A DNA stretch of 64,000 bases from NCBI GenBank assembly GCA_947258755.1, contig CAMYJO010000005.1, positions 1-64,000 of the forward strand. Direction: 5' to 3'. The notes beneath the pieces were generated by a model, which worked only from the letters and a program-made list of their open reading frames with translations, ran no database searches and was not told where the DNA came from. A program made the translations under genes and the position numbers. This document shows positions 7,684-16,512 of this stretch, piece after piece. The stretch's first letter is position 1, and each line of letters starts with the position of its first letter. The DNA comes from an uncultured Gammaproteobacteria bacterium (lineage in GTDB: Bacteria > Pseudomonadota > Gammaproteobacteria > JAADHQ01).

Positions 7684-10023
7684 ATGGCAAATAACACACA
7701 CAAACTAAATATTAGCGACTTGTCTGAATACAAGTCCCGAAGCGGTGTGCCATTAAAAAAGAAATTACATGAACATGCCAGCACACTATTGACTCGCCTG
7801 TTACGTAGTATGCTCGATGAGGCGGATGATACCCTGTTTGAATTTTCCAGTAATGCCGATTCCAATTTAGCTCAACAGGGCTATTTTGATGCCATGCGTG
7901 AAGTACGGCTGAAACGCAATGATATCGAGCGTGGATTTTTAGCGGCACTGAATGATGCTTTTGATGTATTTAATATAAAAAGATCCTTGTCCAGCAATTT
8001 TCTCGATAACGCCAGGACTGAAACCGATAGTCTTGAACTAATAGATGATGAATCTACTGAAGAAAATATGGCCGTTTATAATATGGCCGAAAAACAGGAA
8101 CGCCTGTATCCTCGAGAAATCTTCGAAATCAAAACAAGGATTGAGTCGCTATATGCGTGCAGGGAAACCGCGAGTCACCCGCTCAGTCCAATTACCATTT
8201 CGGGTGCCTTCGGCAATGCACTGCAGCCATTAGATATCGACTTCCGTGTCAAGCTAATCATCTTCAAATTGTTCGACAAATTTGTCATGAGCAACATGGG
8301 CGGATTTTATAAAGAAGTTAACGAATTATTGATCAACGGCAACGTCCTTCCTGAGCTAGGCTATCGCTACAAACGCTCCAAATCTACAAATCGGCCTTAT
8401 ACGAACAGGAATGCTAATTACCCAGGACAGGATCAAGGCCCACTTGAAGGTCATAACTGGGATACGGTAGCGGGTCATGATAGTGCCCACGCAGGCATTC
8501 CCGGTCAGAGCCACCCATCATCACACCAATCCCTGCTATCCACTGATTTTGGCTTGCGTGGATTTACGCCAACACCTTCACAGACCAGCGGCATCATCGG
8601 CACGCTGAGCTCCATGCAAAATTATATCAGGCAAGAAGGCTATCCCGAGGACATTTCACCTGCAGAGTTTGGCAACCAGATCATCAGCGGCATACATAAA
8701 CTCGGATTTAATAGTGTCCAGGGAAAACGTGCTCTGGACGAAAAAGTCATCAATATGGTTTCAATGATATTTGACTTTATACTTGATGATCAAACCATTG
8801 CCGCAAAGATTAAAGGTCAACTGGCGAGGCTACAGATACCCTACCTTAAAATCGCCTTATTGGATCAAGCTTTTCTGAAACAAAAAGACCATCCAGCTAG
8901 ACAGTTATTAAATGACATGGCACGTGCATCCATAGGCTGGGATCCCAGTCGTAGCAAGCGTGATCTATTTAATAAAATTGAATCCATTGTTGATAGCGTA
9001 TTACATGATTATGAGCGTGATTCACAATTATTTGAACAATTGCAGCAGGAATTCAGTGAATATTGCACAAAAGAACAACACGTCAACAAAACTTATGAGG
9101 AACGTACCTGGAAAACCACCGAGGGCAAGGAACGTGTCCAGTATGCCAAGGGACGCGTCGATGCATGGGTCCATATGTGGTGCAGCCGAGATGAGACACG
9201 TAAGCAGATATCAATGTTCCTGAAGCATTTCTGGAAAAATACCATGCTATATTGCATGCATAAATATGGCGAGGATAGCCCTGAATGGCGTTATTATATA
9301 AAAATAATTAATGCCTTAATTTGGAGTACAACCCCAAATAAAAATAATGAAGACGTCAAGCAATTGATTAATATTACCCCACTATTGATACGCGGCCTGA
9401 ATCGAGGACTATTGGCCGTTGGCACACACCCGAATACAATCTCAAAGATTTTCAGTGAATTCTCGAAATGTCATCTGGACATTATTGAAAAAGGTCTGGC
9501 CAAACAAGCGCCAGACCAGCAAACAGCGATGCATGATCAGGTAGACAGCAGCGCCGAGGAATTACCTGAAACTGAAGACGTTGAAATAACACTACAGACA
9601 TTATATCAAACAGACTCTGAGAGTGCCCAGGATAAGCCTGAGCTTGAAGTCGATGAAGCCCTGGCATCATTGATTGAAGACGTCGAAGTCGAAGTGGCAG
9701 AGCCTGACAACGAAGACAACAGTGATCTCATTAAGGACGAATTTTACCAACAGGCAGACAAACTCAATTATGGCGATTGGCTTGAATTCACAATTGATGA
9801 CAAGCTGGTAGCCGCCAAACTTTCATGGAAGTCCAGCATTACCAGCAACCATTTATTTGTTGGGCGCGATGGTATTCGTGTGACGGAAAAAACATTAGCG
9901 GAAATTGCACAGGATATACGTGCCGGGCAGGCTCACATAATAGACCAGGCCCCTGTCTTTGATCGCGCGCTGGAATCCGTCAGCAGTGCTAGCTCAGATC
10001 TCAGTGAGACTGAATCTGTTTAA
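7684..10023 (+). CDS. DUF1631 family protein
   Basis: A 779-residue cytoplasmic protein of the DUF1631 family, which is widespread in gammaproteobacteria and has no settled function. It has no signal peptide or membrane segment. The N-terminal 180 residues and the middle region (about 290-590) are helical. Residues 620-690 are an acidic low-complexity linker. The last 90 residues form a compact domain with GDWLEFTIDDKLVAAKLSW, consistent with a small beta-barrel that could bind a ligand or nucleotide; a PilZ-like role is possible but I see no RxxxR motif. The next gene, convergent, is an HDOD protein; a hairpin at 10030-10044 separates them. The long upstream region carries a CRP-like site. 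Confidence 0.8.
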   Translation: MANNTHKLNISDLSEYKSRSGVPLKKKLHEHASTLLTRLLRSMLDEADDTLFEFSSNADSNLAQQGYFDAMREVRLKRNDIERGFLAALNDAFDVFNIKRSLSSNFLDNARTETDSLELIDDESTEENMAVYNMAEKQERLYPREIFEIKTRIESLYACRETASHPLSPITISGAFGNALQPLDIDFRVKLIIFKLFDKFVMSNMGGFYKEVNELLINGNVLPELGYRYKRSKSTNRPYTNRNANYPGQDQGPLEGHNWDTVAGHDSAHAGIPGQSHPSSHQSLLSTDFGLRGFTPTPSQTSGIIGTLSSMQNYIRQEGYPEDISPAEFGNQIISGIHKLGFNSVQGKRALDEKVINMVSMIFDFILDDQTIAAKIKGQLARLQIPYLKIALLDQAFLKQKDHPARQLLNDMARASIGWDPSRSKRDLFNKIESIVDSVLHDYERDSQLFEQLQQEFSEYCTKEQHVNKTYEERTWKTTEGKERVQYAKGRVDAWVHMWCSRDETRKQISMFLKHFWKNTMLYCMHKYGEDSPEWRYYIKIINALIWSTTPNKNNEDVKQLINITPLLIRGLNRGLLAVGTHPNTISKIFSEFSKCHLDIIEKGLAKQAPDQQTAMHDQVDSSAEELPETEDVEITLQTLYQTDSESAQDKPELEVDEALASLIEDVEVEVAEPDNEDNSDLIKDEFYQQADKLNYGDWLEFTIDDKLVAAKLSWKSSITSNHLFVGRDGIRVTEKTLAEIAQDIRAGQAHIIDQAPVFDRALESVSSASSDLSETESV

Positions 10024-10029
10024 ATATTA

Positions 10030-10044
10030 GCCAACATCGTTGGC
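10030..10044. terminator. Small hairpin between convergent genes
   Basis: GCCAAC-ATC-GTTGGC is a perfect 6-bp stem in the 27-base gap between the DUF1631 and HDOD stop codons. It could terminate either transcript. No long T-run follows on the plus strand, so efficiency is doubtful. Confidence 0.4.
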
Positions 10045-10050
10045 AGAAAA

Positions 10051-10929
10051 TCACTTGCTCTCTTTACGTAGCCCTGCAGGAAGCATCACGGACAAGGCCA
10101 ATTCAAGGTCCTGTTCGTGATCTATCATAAGCTCATCGACCACCTGCTCATTCAGGCCTGTTAACTCCCATATACGAGGGTCGAGCCCAAGTAAATCTTC
10201 TGCGGGTTCATCGACAAACGCACTATAATGATGATGATTGACCGCATGACTGGCTATACAGATGATCGCCGCATCAAGGGCACTTGCACCTGCATTGAGT
10301 GGCTCATGGTGATATCGGATTGCGGCTACCAGACTTTCTGGCAAATTCCACGTAGATAACAGCTCTGCACCTGCCGATGCATGGTTGAAGCCTATACTGT
10401 CTGTTTCCGCCTGATATAGAACCTCTTCATCTCCAGCAGACATCATTAATACCTCGCTGGACAACTCCGGCATACCGCTATATAGCAACAGACTACCCAC
10501 GTCATGTAATAAACCCGCGACATAGAGCCGCTCGCTGTCTATCACCGAGCAGTGGCTGGCTAATTTTCTAGCCAGTATTGCGGTCGCTATGCTATGCCGC
10601 CAGAAAGTATTTGGCGATGTCAAATGGCAAGGTATTTGTGAAAATACCCTGGCCGCTGTCAGCGCGGTGGCTAAACTGTACAAATCATTTACGCCAATAA
10701 TGGTGATAGCGCGTGAGACCGTCGAAATTGGGCTCGCAAAATTATAAAAGGCACTATTCACCACCCGCAGCAAATTGGCTGTCAACCCAGGATCGAGTTC
10801 AATTACCAGTGCAAAATCCTGTGCAGATGCCGTCTCGTCATGGACGAGCTCATTCATTTTTACCCACACCTCCGGCGGAGAGACCAGCTGACTGTATTCT
10901 TCAATCAGATCAGATAATTTTTCATTCAT
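10051..10929 (-). CDS. HDOD domain protein
   Basis: A 292-residue protein dominated by an HDOD domain (about residues 15-210), a degenerate relative of the HD phosphohydrolases. Visible motifs include VIELDPGLTANLLRVVNSAF, ARKLASHC and YVAGLLHDVGSLLL. HDOD proteins usually lack full metal-dependent hydrolase activity and act in signalling, often with c-di-GMP or chemotaxis proteins. There is no attached GGDEF, EAL or receiver domain. The start is taken at the ATG at 10929, with AGGTAA upstream; a TTG two codons earlier is possible. It is monocistronic and convergent with the DUF1631 gene. Confidence 0.85.
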   Translation of the reverse strand: MNEKLSDLIEEYSQLVSPPEVWVKMNELVHDETASAQDFALVIELDPGLTANLLRVVNSAFYNFASPISTVSRAITIIGVNDLYSLATALTAARVFSQIPCHLTSPNTFWRHSIATAILARKLASHCSVIDSERLYVAGLLHDVGSLLLYSGMPELSSEVLMMSAGDEEVLYQAETDSIGFNHASAGAELLSTWNLPESLVAAIRYHHEPLNAGASALDAAIICIASHAVNHHHYSAFVDEPAEDLLGLDPRIWELTGLNEQVVDELMIDHEQDLELALSVMLPAGLRKESK

Positions 10930-11271
10930 CGACAATCATTACCTATTTGCTTTATCTATAATCATAGCTGAAAGATCATCTGTTTTTATAATCATTATTC
11001 ATTTTACCCATTAGGCTGTGTCTCAGCTCACATTTCCCGGCCGAGGGCTATCAGTTTTATCCATCGAGCAATATGACTGCTCTGCCCGGGACACTATAAA
11101 TGCTTACGCACAAAGCAATGAGTGATAGGCCGGCAATCTTTCCTCGAAACCAGCACTTAAAAACTCGTTTTTTCTGTGAAATTCTGTTGATAGCGACTGC
11201 TAACATCCTATACTATAGACAAAAGACCCTTGCACGATTAAGAGCACCAATAATAACACCGGGGAAAAAAC
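10930..11271. other. Divergent intergenic region with a sigma70-type promoter
   Basis: This region separates the leftward HDOD gene from the rightward DUF6394/channel operon. A candidate promoter is at 11187-11214. A 60-codon open frame at 11100-11282 overlaps the downstream start, has no ribosome-binding site, and is not supported. Confidence 0.4.
11187..11214 (+). promoter_or_regulatory. Sigma70-type promoter for the K+ channel operon
   Basis: TTGATA (11187-11192) and TATACT (11209-11214) are separated by 16 bases, close to the sigma70 consensus. Transcription would start near 11221, leaving a leader of about 50 bases before the DUF6394 gene. Confidence 0.5.
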
Positions 11272-11655
11272 ATGAATCTTGAAAAAGTAATTTTCGCCTT
11301 TTTTATCGTCCTGGCCCTGACATTGAATTTCGGGTTTTTCATCGGTGATATAGCTAACCCTGTTCATCACAATGTCTATGAGCTATTTGCAGCAATTGTC
11401 GTCAGCCTGATAGCAACCATCCTGAAATTCGGTGACCGCACCCATATTGGTGCAGTTTTACTCGCCACGAGCCTGGTTGCGGATCTGCAGCTAATTATTG
11501 CAGCCATTGTCTGGGGGTATATTGAACAGGTCAGTGATACCGGTATGACACCTCATGCCATGGCCGCGATCGTCTCCCTATCTGGTGGCGCAGTACTCGC
11601 CAACATTACATCTGTTATTCTATTGGTTACCGAGACAATAATGGTACGCCGCTAG
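11272..11655 (+). CDS. DUF6394 family small membrane protein
   Basis: A 127-residue integral membrane protein with about four hydrophobic helices (residues 5-25, 35-55, 62-82 and 97-123). GGGGA lies upstream of the ATG. It matches my recollection of the DUF6394 family, whose genes commonly sit just before a TrkA-N-type potassium channel, as here, with only 10 bases between them. The context suggests an accessory subunit or partner of the channel, which has not been shown. No catalytic residues are apparent. Confidence 0.72.
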   Translation: MNLEKVIFAFFIVLALTLNFGFFIGDIANPVHHNVYELFAAIVVSLIATILKFGDRTHIGAVLLATSLVADLQLIIAAIVWGYIEQVSDTGMTPHAMAAIVSLSGGAVLANITSVILLVTETIMVRR

Positions 11656-11665
11656 GCAAACCTGC

Positions 11666-13384
11666 ATGGTCAGACATAACATAGTCTTTGTTTTATTACG
11701 GCGCCTGCACTCGCCATTGATTGCACTGGTCTGTGTCTATGCAGTCTGCATACTCGGTTTCGTGCTCATTCCCGGACTCGATGACAAGGGACAGGTTTGG
11801 CATATGGACTTCTTCCATGCCTTCTACTTTGTCAGCTTTATGGGTACGACGATCGGTTTTGGTGAAATCCCTTATGCCTTTACCGAAGCCCAACGCATGT
11901 GGGCGACAGTATCCATCTATGCCACAGTAGTTGTATGGCTGTATGGAATCGGTTTCCTGCTGACTATTTTGCAGGAGCCCGGTTTTGTTCAGCTCATGCA
12001 ACAGACCTCTTTTCAACGTAAGATTAGACGTATACGCGATCCCTTTTACCTCGTATGTGGATACGGTGATACCGGCAGTAAACTGGTCAGAGCCCTGACT
12101 GAATCGTCAATCACCGCCATTGTTATCGAAATAGACCCTGAAAGAGTCAACATACTCGAACTCGAGGACCACCGTATCTTTGTACCCGGCTTGTGTGCGG
12201 ATGCCTCGACGCCGGATTCCTTGATTATGGCAGGCGTAAAAAGTAAAAACTGTATTGGCGTCGTAGCACTAACCAATGATGATGCCGTAAACCTCAGAGT
12301 TGCTATAACCTCTACCCTGCTCAACCCCGGTGTACGCGTCATCGCCCGTGCAGAAACGCACGATGCCGAAAATAATATCTGCTCTTTCGGCAACTCAGAG
12401 GTGATTAATCCGTATGTAACATTTGCCGGACGTCTGGCCATGGCCATTCATTCACCCGGTGCTTTCCTGTTACATGAATGGCTCACCAGTGTTCCGCATG
12501 AAAACCTGACTGAACCCTTGTTCCCGCCACATGGGAAATGGATTCTGTGCGGCTATGGACGCTTTGGCAAGGCGGTACACGAGCGTATCGTAGCAGAGGG
12601 CCTGGAAGTCACTATCGTTGAGGCCAAACCTGAAAAAACCAATGCCCCGGGCAACGTGATTGTCGGCCGCGGCACAGAGGCCGTGACACTTGAGCAGGCC
12701 GGCATCAAGGATGCGGTCGGTATTGTTGCAGGCACCGATGATGATGCTAATAACCTCTCCATATTAATGACGGCCAGAGAGCTCAAACCAGATTTATTCA
12801 TGGTCGTCCGTCAAAATTCACGTAGTAATGACGCCATATTCAAGGCCGCTGATATTGATCTGATTATGCGTCGCGGCAGTATTATTGCACACAAATTGTT
12901 CGCCATGATGCGTACGCCGCTATTGACCAAATTCCTACGTCTTGCCCGCGAGCAGGAGGAAAGTTGGGCCAATCAACTGATCAGCAGAATCGGAGGAATT
13001 ATTGCAGACCAACCACCAATCACCTGGGAAATAGATATCACCAAGGCGAGCGCGCCTGCAGTTTTTGACCGTTTACTGGCCGGGGCAGACATTCAGCTAC
13101 ATAGCCTGCTCAAAGACCCGCAAAATCGCGAGCAGATATTACCATGCATCCCTATCTTGATAAGCCGCGAAAACCGACAACACATGTTACTGCCAGACCT
13201 GGATATGAAGATCGAAATCGGTGATGAAATATTATTCTGTGGTAATATAAAAGCACGCAGGATGACCGATTGGCTGACAATGAATCCGTATGTTTTCAAC
13301 TACATCGTTACCGGCGAAGAGCATCCGAGTGGCTACCTTTGGAACCTGTTGACCCGAAATAAGAAACAGGCCTCACCTTCATAG
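11666..13384 (+). CDS. Potassium channel protein with two TrkA-N (RCK) domains
   Basis: A 572-residue protein. Two membrane helices (about residues 15-36 and 75-98) flank a pore loop with the selectivity-filter-like sequence TTIGFGE. Two cytoplasmic RCK units follow, each with a Rossmann motif: CGYGDTGSKLV near 130 and CGYGRFGKAVH near 292, and a TrkA-C-like part near the C terminus. This is the architecture of Kch/MthK-type ligand-gated K+ channels, with tandem RCK domains binding nucleotides or ions. The filter reads IGFGE instead of the common VGYGD, a variant seen in several bacterial channels. It forms an operon with the DUF6394 gene. Confidence 0.85.
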   Translation: MVRHNIVFVLLRRLHSPLIALVCVYAVCILGFVLIPGLDDKGQVWHMDFFHAFYFVSFMGTTIGFGEIPYAFTEAQRMWATVSIYATVVVWLYGIGFLLTILQEPGFVQLMQQTSFQRKIRRIRDPFYLVCGYGDTGSKLVRALTESSITAIVIEIDPERVNILELEDHRIFVPGLCADASTPDSLIMAGVKSKNCIGVVALTNDDAVNLRVAITSTLLNPGVRVIARAETHDAENNICSFGNSEVINPYVTFAGRLAMAIHSPGAFLLHEWLTSVPHENLTEPLFPPHGKWILCGYGRFGKAVHERIVAEGLEVTIVEAKPEKTNAPGNVIVGRGTEAVTLEQAGIKDAVGIVAGTDDDANNLSILMTARELKPDLFMVVRQNSRSNDAIFKAADIDLIMRRGSIIAHKLFAMMRTPLLTKFLRLAREQEESWANQLISRIGGIIADQPPITWEIDITKASAPAVFDRLLAGADIQLHSLLKDPQNREQILPCIPILISRENRQHMLLPDLDMKIEIGDEILFCGNIKARRMTDWLTMNPYVFNYIVTGEEHPSGYLWNLLTRNKKQASPS

Positions 13385-13789
13385 AATACAAGTAAACGGC
13401 GAGTATTTTAGGGTCAAACGTATCTGCTTACAACACTACTCGGTGCACATTAACACATAAAATCGAAAACTATTCCTGTATCAAAAACAACGAGACGGCC
13501 TTACCAGAAATTTACTCCCAATTTTAATAGCACGTTCTACACATCAGTAGAGATGCCATGAGCATGCGAATAAGCATCTGTATTTAACATCAATAAACTT
13601 ATTAAACTTTTGTGATATTTGCGTGACTTCTTCTGTTCATGCTCATTCCTTTACATTATTTCAGTTTAATCAATATTGTATTATATCCACCCTGGATGAA
13701 CATTCAGCTAGCAAGCAGCAAGACTGCTGAATATAAGTTAACTCACTGGATATACTCAATATCATTTAACCAATCTAGGAGTCATCATT
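13385..13789. other. Intergenic region upstream of the bufferin operon
   Basis: About 400 AT-rich bases with no supported gene. It must contain the bufA promoter. I looked for an ECF-sigma-type pair, because bufferin operons in other bacteria can be under ECF sigma control, and did not find a convincing one; a vegetative-type TTTACA around 13650 with AT-rich sequence downstream is possible. Confidence 0.35.
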
Positions 13790-14044
13790 ATGAAAAGTGC
13801 TAAAATAACAGGCGCCGCAATGGCTATAGCCGCCGCTGGAATGTTTGCAACAGTACCAGTATCAGCAATGTCTGGAGGTACCGACAGCAAGGTCCATTGC
13901 TATGGAGTCAATAAATGCAAAGGCCATAACGATTGTAAAACCGACAAAAATGCCTGCAAGGGTCACGCAAGTTGCAAAGGACAAGGTTTTGTCAGCATGT
14001 CTAATCATGCATGCGATGAAATAGGCGGCAAGGTCGGTAAATAA
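13790..14044 (+). CDS. bufA: BufA2-type bufferin metallophore precursor
   Basis: An 84-residue peptide with a Sec signal (cleavage after VPVSA, about residue 26) and a mature part containing six cysteines spaced C-x5-C-x5-C-x6-C-x5-C-x12-C, most of them in CKG or CKT contexts. This Cys pattern is that of bufferins, ribosomally made periplasmic copper-binding peptides whose cysteines are modified by the MNIO enzyme encoded next door. Modification of the middle cysteines in CKT/CKG contexts is inferred from family knowledge. A strong AGGAG site precedes the ATG. The gene is followed by a hairpin at 14056-14088 and then bufB, so precursor and enzyme can be made in different amounts. Confidence 0.85.
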   Translation: MKSAKITGAAMAIAAAGMFATVPVSAMSGGTDSKVHCYGVNKCKGHNDCKTDKNACKGHASCKGQGFVSMSNHACDEIGGKVGK

Positions 14045-14055
14045 ACCCGATTAAC

Positions 14056-14088
14056 ATGAATAGGCAGGCAGCTTGCCTGTCTATTCAT
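14056..14088 (+). promoter_or_regulatory. Intercistronic hairpin between bufA and bufB
   Basis: ATGAATAGGCAGGCA (14056-14070), loop GCT, and TGCCTGTCTATTCAT (14074-14088) form a 15-bp stem with one G-T wobble. No T-run follows, so it looks more like an attenuator or 3' mRNA stabiliser for bufA than a full terminator. The bufB start, 48 bases on, has no close ribosome-binding site. Confidence 0.7.
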
Positions 14089-14136
14089 ATAATATGTCAT
14101 CCATGAATAAGGAAAGATAAATCAACACATACTGAT

Positions 14137-14991
14137 ATGATTAAAAAACATCCACCCTACCCTAACCTGGGTTATGGCCTGGGATTGCGTAGCGAGTACT
14201 ATGACACAATCCTTGAAAAGTCTCCCGAGGTTGACTGGTTTGAAGTCATTACAGAAAACTATATGGTTGATGGTGGCAAACCATTGCACTACCTGGACAA
14301 AATACGAGAGCGCTACCCGGTCGTTATGCATGGTGTCAGCCTTTCGATCGGCAGCACCGATTCGATAAATCTTGAATACCTGAAAAACTTAAAACAGCTT
14401 GCTGATCGAATACAGCCGGTCTGGATCTCCGACCACTTATGCTGGACCATCCATAATGGTCATAATGCACATGACCTGTTGCCTTTACCTTACAACAAAG
14501 CAACGATAAATCACCTGGCTGAGCGCATAGATCAGGTTCAGAATTATCTTGGCCGACAAATACTAATGGAAAATGTATCCAGCTACGTCACTTACACCGA
14601 TTCCGAGATGAGCGAATGGGAATTTTATTCAAACATCGTAGAAAAAGCCGATTGCCTTATGCTTCTGGATATCAATAATATTTATGTCAGTGCAATCAAC
14701 CACAATTTCGACCCGCACGAATACCTAGATAACGTCCCGAGCAACCGCGTACAACAGATTCATCTGGCGGGGCATACAAATTATGGCAATTTCATTATAG
14801 ACACTCATGACCAGCCCATCGTTGATTCAGTCTGGGAATTATATCAATACAGCCTGCAACGCCTCGGGTCCGTTACAACAATGATAGAACGCGATGATAA
14901 TTTTCCGCCATTCCATGAATTAATGGCGGAACTTGAACAGGCCAGAAAAATAGGCAACGAATGGCAGGATAAGAAAACATGTACAGTCTGA
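14137..14991 (+). CDS. bufB: MNIO-family bufferin-modifying enzyme (DUF692)
   Basis: A 284-residue TIM-barrel protein of the DUF692/MNIO (multinuclear non-heme iron oxidase) family. Family motifs are all present: WFEVITENY (about 30-38), HGVSLSIGSTD (about 67-77), SDHLCW (about 105-110), ENVSSYV, LDINNIYVSA with the downstream DPHEYL, and IHLAGH. The His, Glu, Asp and Asn residues in these motifs are the iron ligands. The enzyme would oxidise cysteines of the BufA precursor, together with BufC. It overlaps bufC by 13 bases, indicating translational coupling. The ribosome-binding site is weak: AAGGAAAG lies more than 20 bases upstream of this ATG. Confidence 0.92.
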   Translation: MIKKHPPYPNLGYGLGLRSEYYDTILEKSPEVDWFEVITENYMVDGGKPLHYLDKIRERYPVVMHGVSLSIGSTDSINLEYLKNLKQLADRIQPVWISDHLCWTIHNGHNAHDLLPLPYNKATINHLAERIDQVQNYLGRQILMENVSSYVTYTDSEMSEWEFYSNIVEKADCLMLLDINNIYVSAINHNFDPHEYLDNVPSNRVQQIHLAGHTNYGNFIIDTHDQPIVDSVWELYQYSLQRLGSVTTMIERDDNFPPFHELMAELEQARKIGNEWQDKKTCTV

Positions 14992-15782
14992 AGGAATTAC
15001 AGACTAGTTTTCAACGACATTTGCTCCATGGGGACAATGATATAATCGAACATATTGTCAGCAGCCAACACGCCAGCGATAAAGAGCGCCTGGCTACCTA
15101 CAAAAATGCCTACTATGGACGACTTGCCGAAGCCCTGGCTACTGATTTCCCAGCTGTAAAAATGAGCATCGGCAGCGATCAATTCTCCAAACTGTGCTCG
15201 GACTACATCGATAAACATCCATCTACTGATACTTCACTGCGCTGGTTCGGTATTCACTTCAGTGAGTTCATACAGCAACATACTGTCATTGAGGACTATA
15301 AATTTCTGACGGAGCTGGCCACACTAGAATGGATGTTTATCAATGCTTTCGATGCTAGCAATGCAGATCCTGTTCCAGCATCACTGGTTACCACAATTCC
15401 GAATGAATCCTGGCCAAATATTACAATCGACCTACATCCCTCAGTCTACACGCTCAACAGCCATTGGAATGTAGTGGAAATCTGGCAAGCCATGCAACAA
15501 CATCAGACAGCCCCGCAGGCGATGTACCTAGCAGAGGCGTCCACCTGCGTCATCTGGAGACAAGGACTCAGTACGCGTTACCGCATTCTGGACAAGTTCG
15601 AAGCCATCGCCCTACATAGTGCCGCTCAGGGCGCTACATATGCTCAGATATGCGAACGTCTTGCACAGAGTATTGATGAACAAGTCCCTGATTTTACAGA
15701 ATTAGCGATGCTATGCGCCCGCCTACTAAAAACCTGGTTGACCGAAGGGATGATCGCGCGACTATCCACTGATACGCAATAG
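14979..15782 (+). CDS. bufC: BufC partner protein (DUF2063 N-terminal domain)
   Basis: A 267-residue protein whose first 90 residues match the DUF2063 'putative DNA-binding' domain that always accompanies MNIO enzymes: LKELQTSFQRHLL, RLATYKNAYYGRLAEAL and DFPAVKMSIG. Despite the old family name, these proteins bind the precursor peptide and deliver it to the MNIO enzyme. The C-terminal half (about 110-260) is the partner-specific part. The start lies inside the end of bufB. The end is about 50 bases before msrA, which may extend the operon. Confidence 0.88.
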   Translation: MYSLKELQTSFQRHLLHGDNDIIEHIVSSQHASDKERLATYKNAYYGRLAEALATDFPAVKMSIGSDQFSKLCSDYIDKHPSTDTSLRWFGIHFSEFIQQHTVIEDYKFLTELATLEWMFINAFDASNADPVPASLVTTIPNESWPNITIDLHPSVYTLNSHWNVVEIWQAMQQHQTAPQAMYLAEASTCVIWRQGLSTRYRILDKFEAIALHSAAQGATYAQICERLAQSIDEQVPDFTELAMLCARLLKTWLTEGMIARLSTDTQ

Positions 15783-15833
15783 AACTTTCTATCCTTACAC
15801 CGGTCTATTAATCAAACATCAACGGGTACACTC

Positions 15834-16454
15834 ATGCGCATTTTCGTCAAAATCGGATTATTACTACTATCATCAATGCTGTTACAAAGCGTGGCCATGG
15901 CCATGAAACCAGCAAGTACAAACACTAATGCAGTTGCCATACTCGCCGGTGGCTGCTTCTGGTGTATAGAAGCTGACTTTGAAAAACTGAAGGGAATCAG
16001 CAGCGCCGTTTCAGGCTATATTGGTGGCCACATCAAGAACCCCACCTATAAACAGGTTTCCAGAGGAAATAGCGGACATATAGAAGCCGTCAGTATTCAA
16101 TATGACCCTCGCGTAATTAGTTATAAGCAGATACTCGATTTTTTCTGGCGCCATATTGATCCCACACGTGATGATGGCCAATTTTGCGACCGCGGCAGAC
16201 AATACCGCCCAGCAATATTTTATCTGGACGAACAACAACATAAAATCGCCATTGCGTCAAAGCAGAATATTGAAAAAATAAAACCATTCAAACAAGCGAT
16301 TAAAGTAGAATTAATCAAGGCAACAGAATTTTATCCCGCTGAAACCTACCATCAAGACTATTACAAGAAAAACCCGTTGCGTTACAAATATTATCGCTTC
16401 TCCTGTAGGCGGGATGCACGTGTAGAAGAATTATGGCAAAATAGCAGTCCATAA
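15834..16454 (+). CDS. msrA: Periplasmic peptide methionine sulfoxide reductase A
   Basis: A 206-residue MsrA with an N-terminal signal peptide (hydrophobic residues 6-22). The catalytic motif GGCFWC is at about residues 39-44, followed by GYIGGH, SGHIEAV and DPTRDDGQFCDRGRQYR. It reduces Met-S-sulfoxide in proteins. MsrA is usually cytoplasmic; export here suggests repair of periplasmic proteins. The commonly seen GHAE motif is GHIE here. Cysteines near the C terminus (FSCRRD) could resolve the catalytic sulfenate. Its place 51 bases after bufC and before a TlpA-like protein groups it with thiol and copper-stress functions. Confidence 0.9.
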   Translation: MRIFVKIGLLLLSSMLLQSVAMAMKPASTNTNAVAILAGGCFWCIEADFEKLKGISSAVSGYIGGHIKNPTYKQVSRGNSGHIEAVSIQYDPRVISYKQILDFFWRHIDPTRDDGQFCDRGRQYRPAIFYLDEQQHKIAIASKQNIEKIKPFKQAIKVELIKATEFYPAETYHQDYYKKNPLRYKYYRFSCRRDARVEELWQNSSP

Positions 16455-16512
16455 AGCCGTATACACACTAGGTGAGTGCTGCAGCTGGCTCAGCCAGCTT
16501 GGTAATATATAC

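Noticed and set aside
11100-11282. 60-codon plus-strand frame before the DUF6394 gene
   Set aside because: It spans the likely promoter and overlaps the gene start, with no ribosome-binding site.
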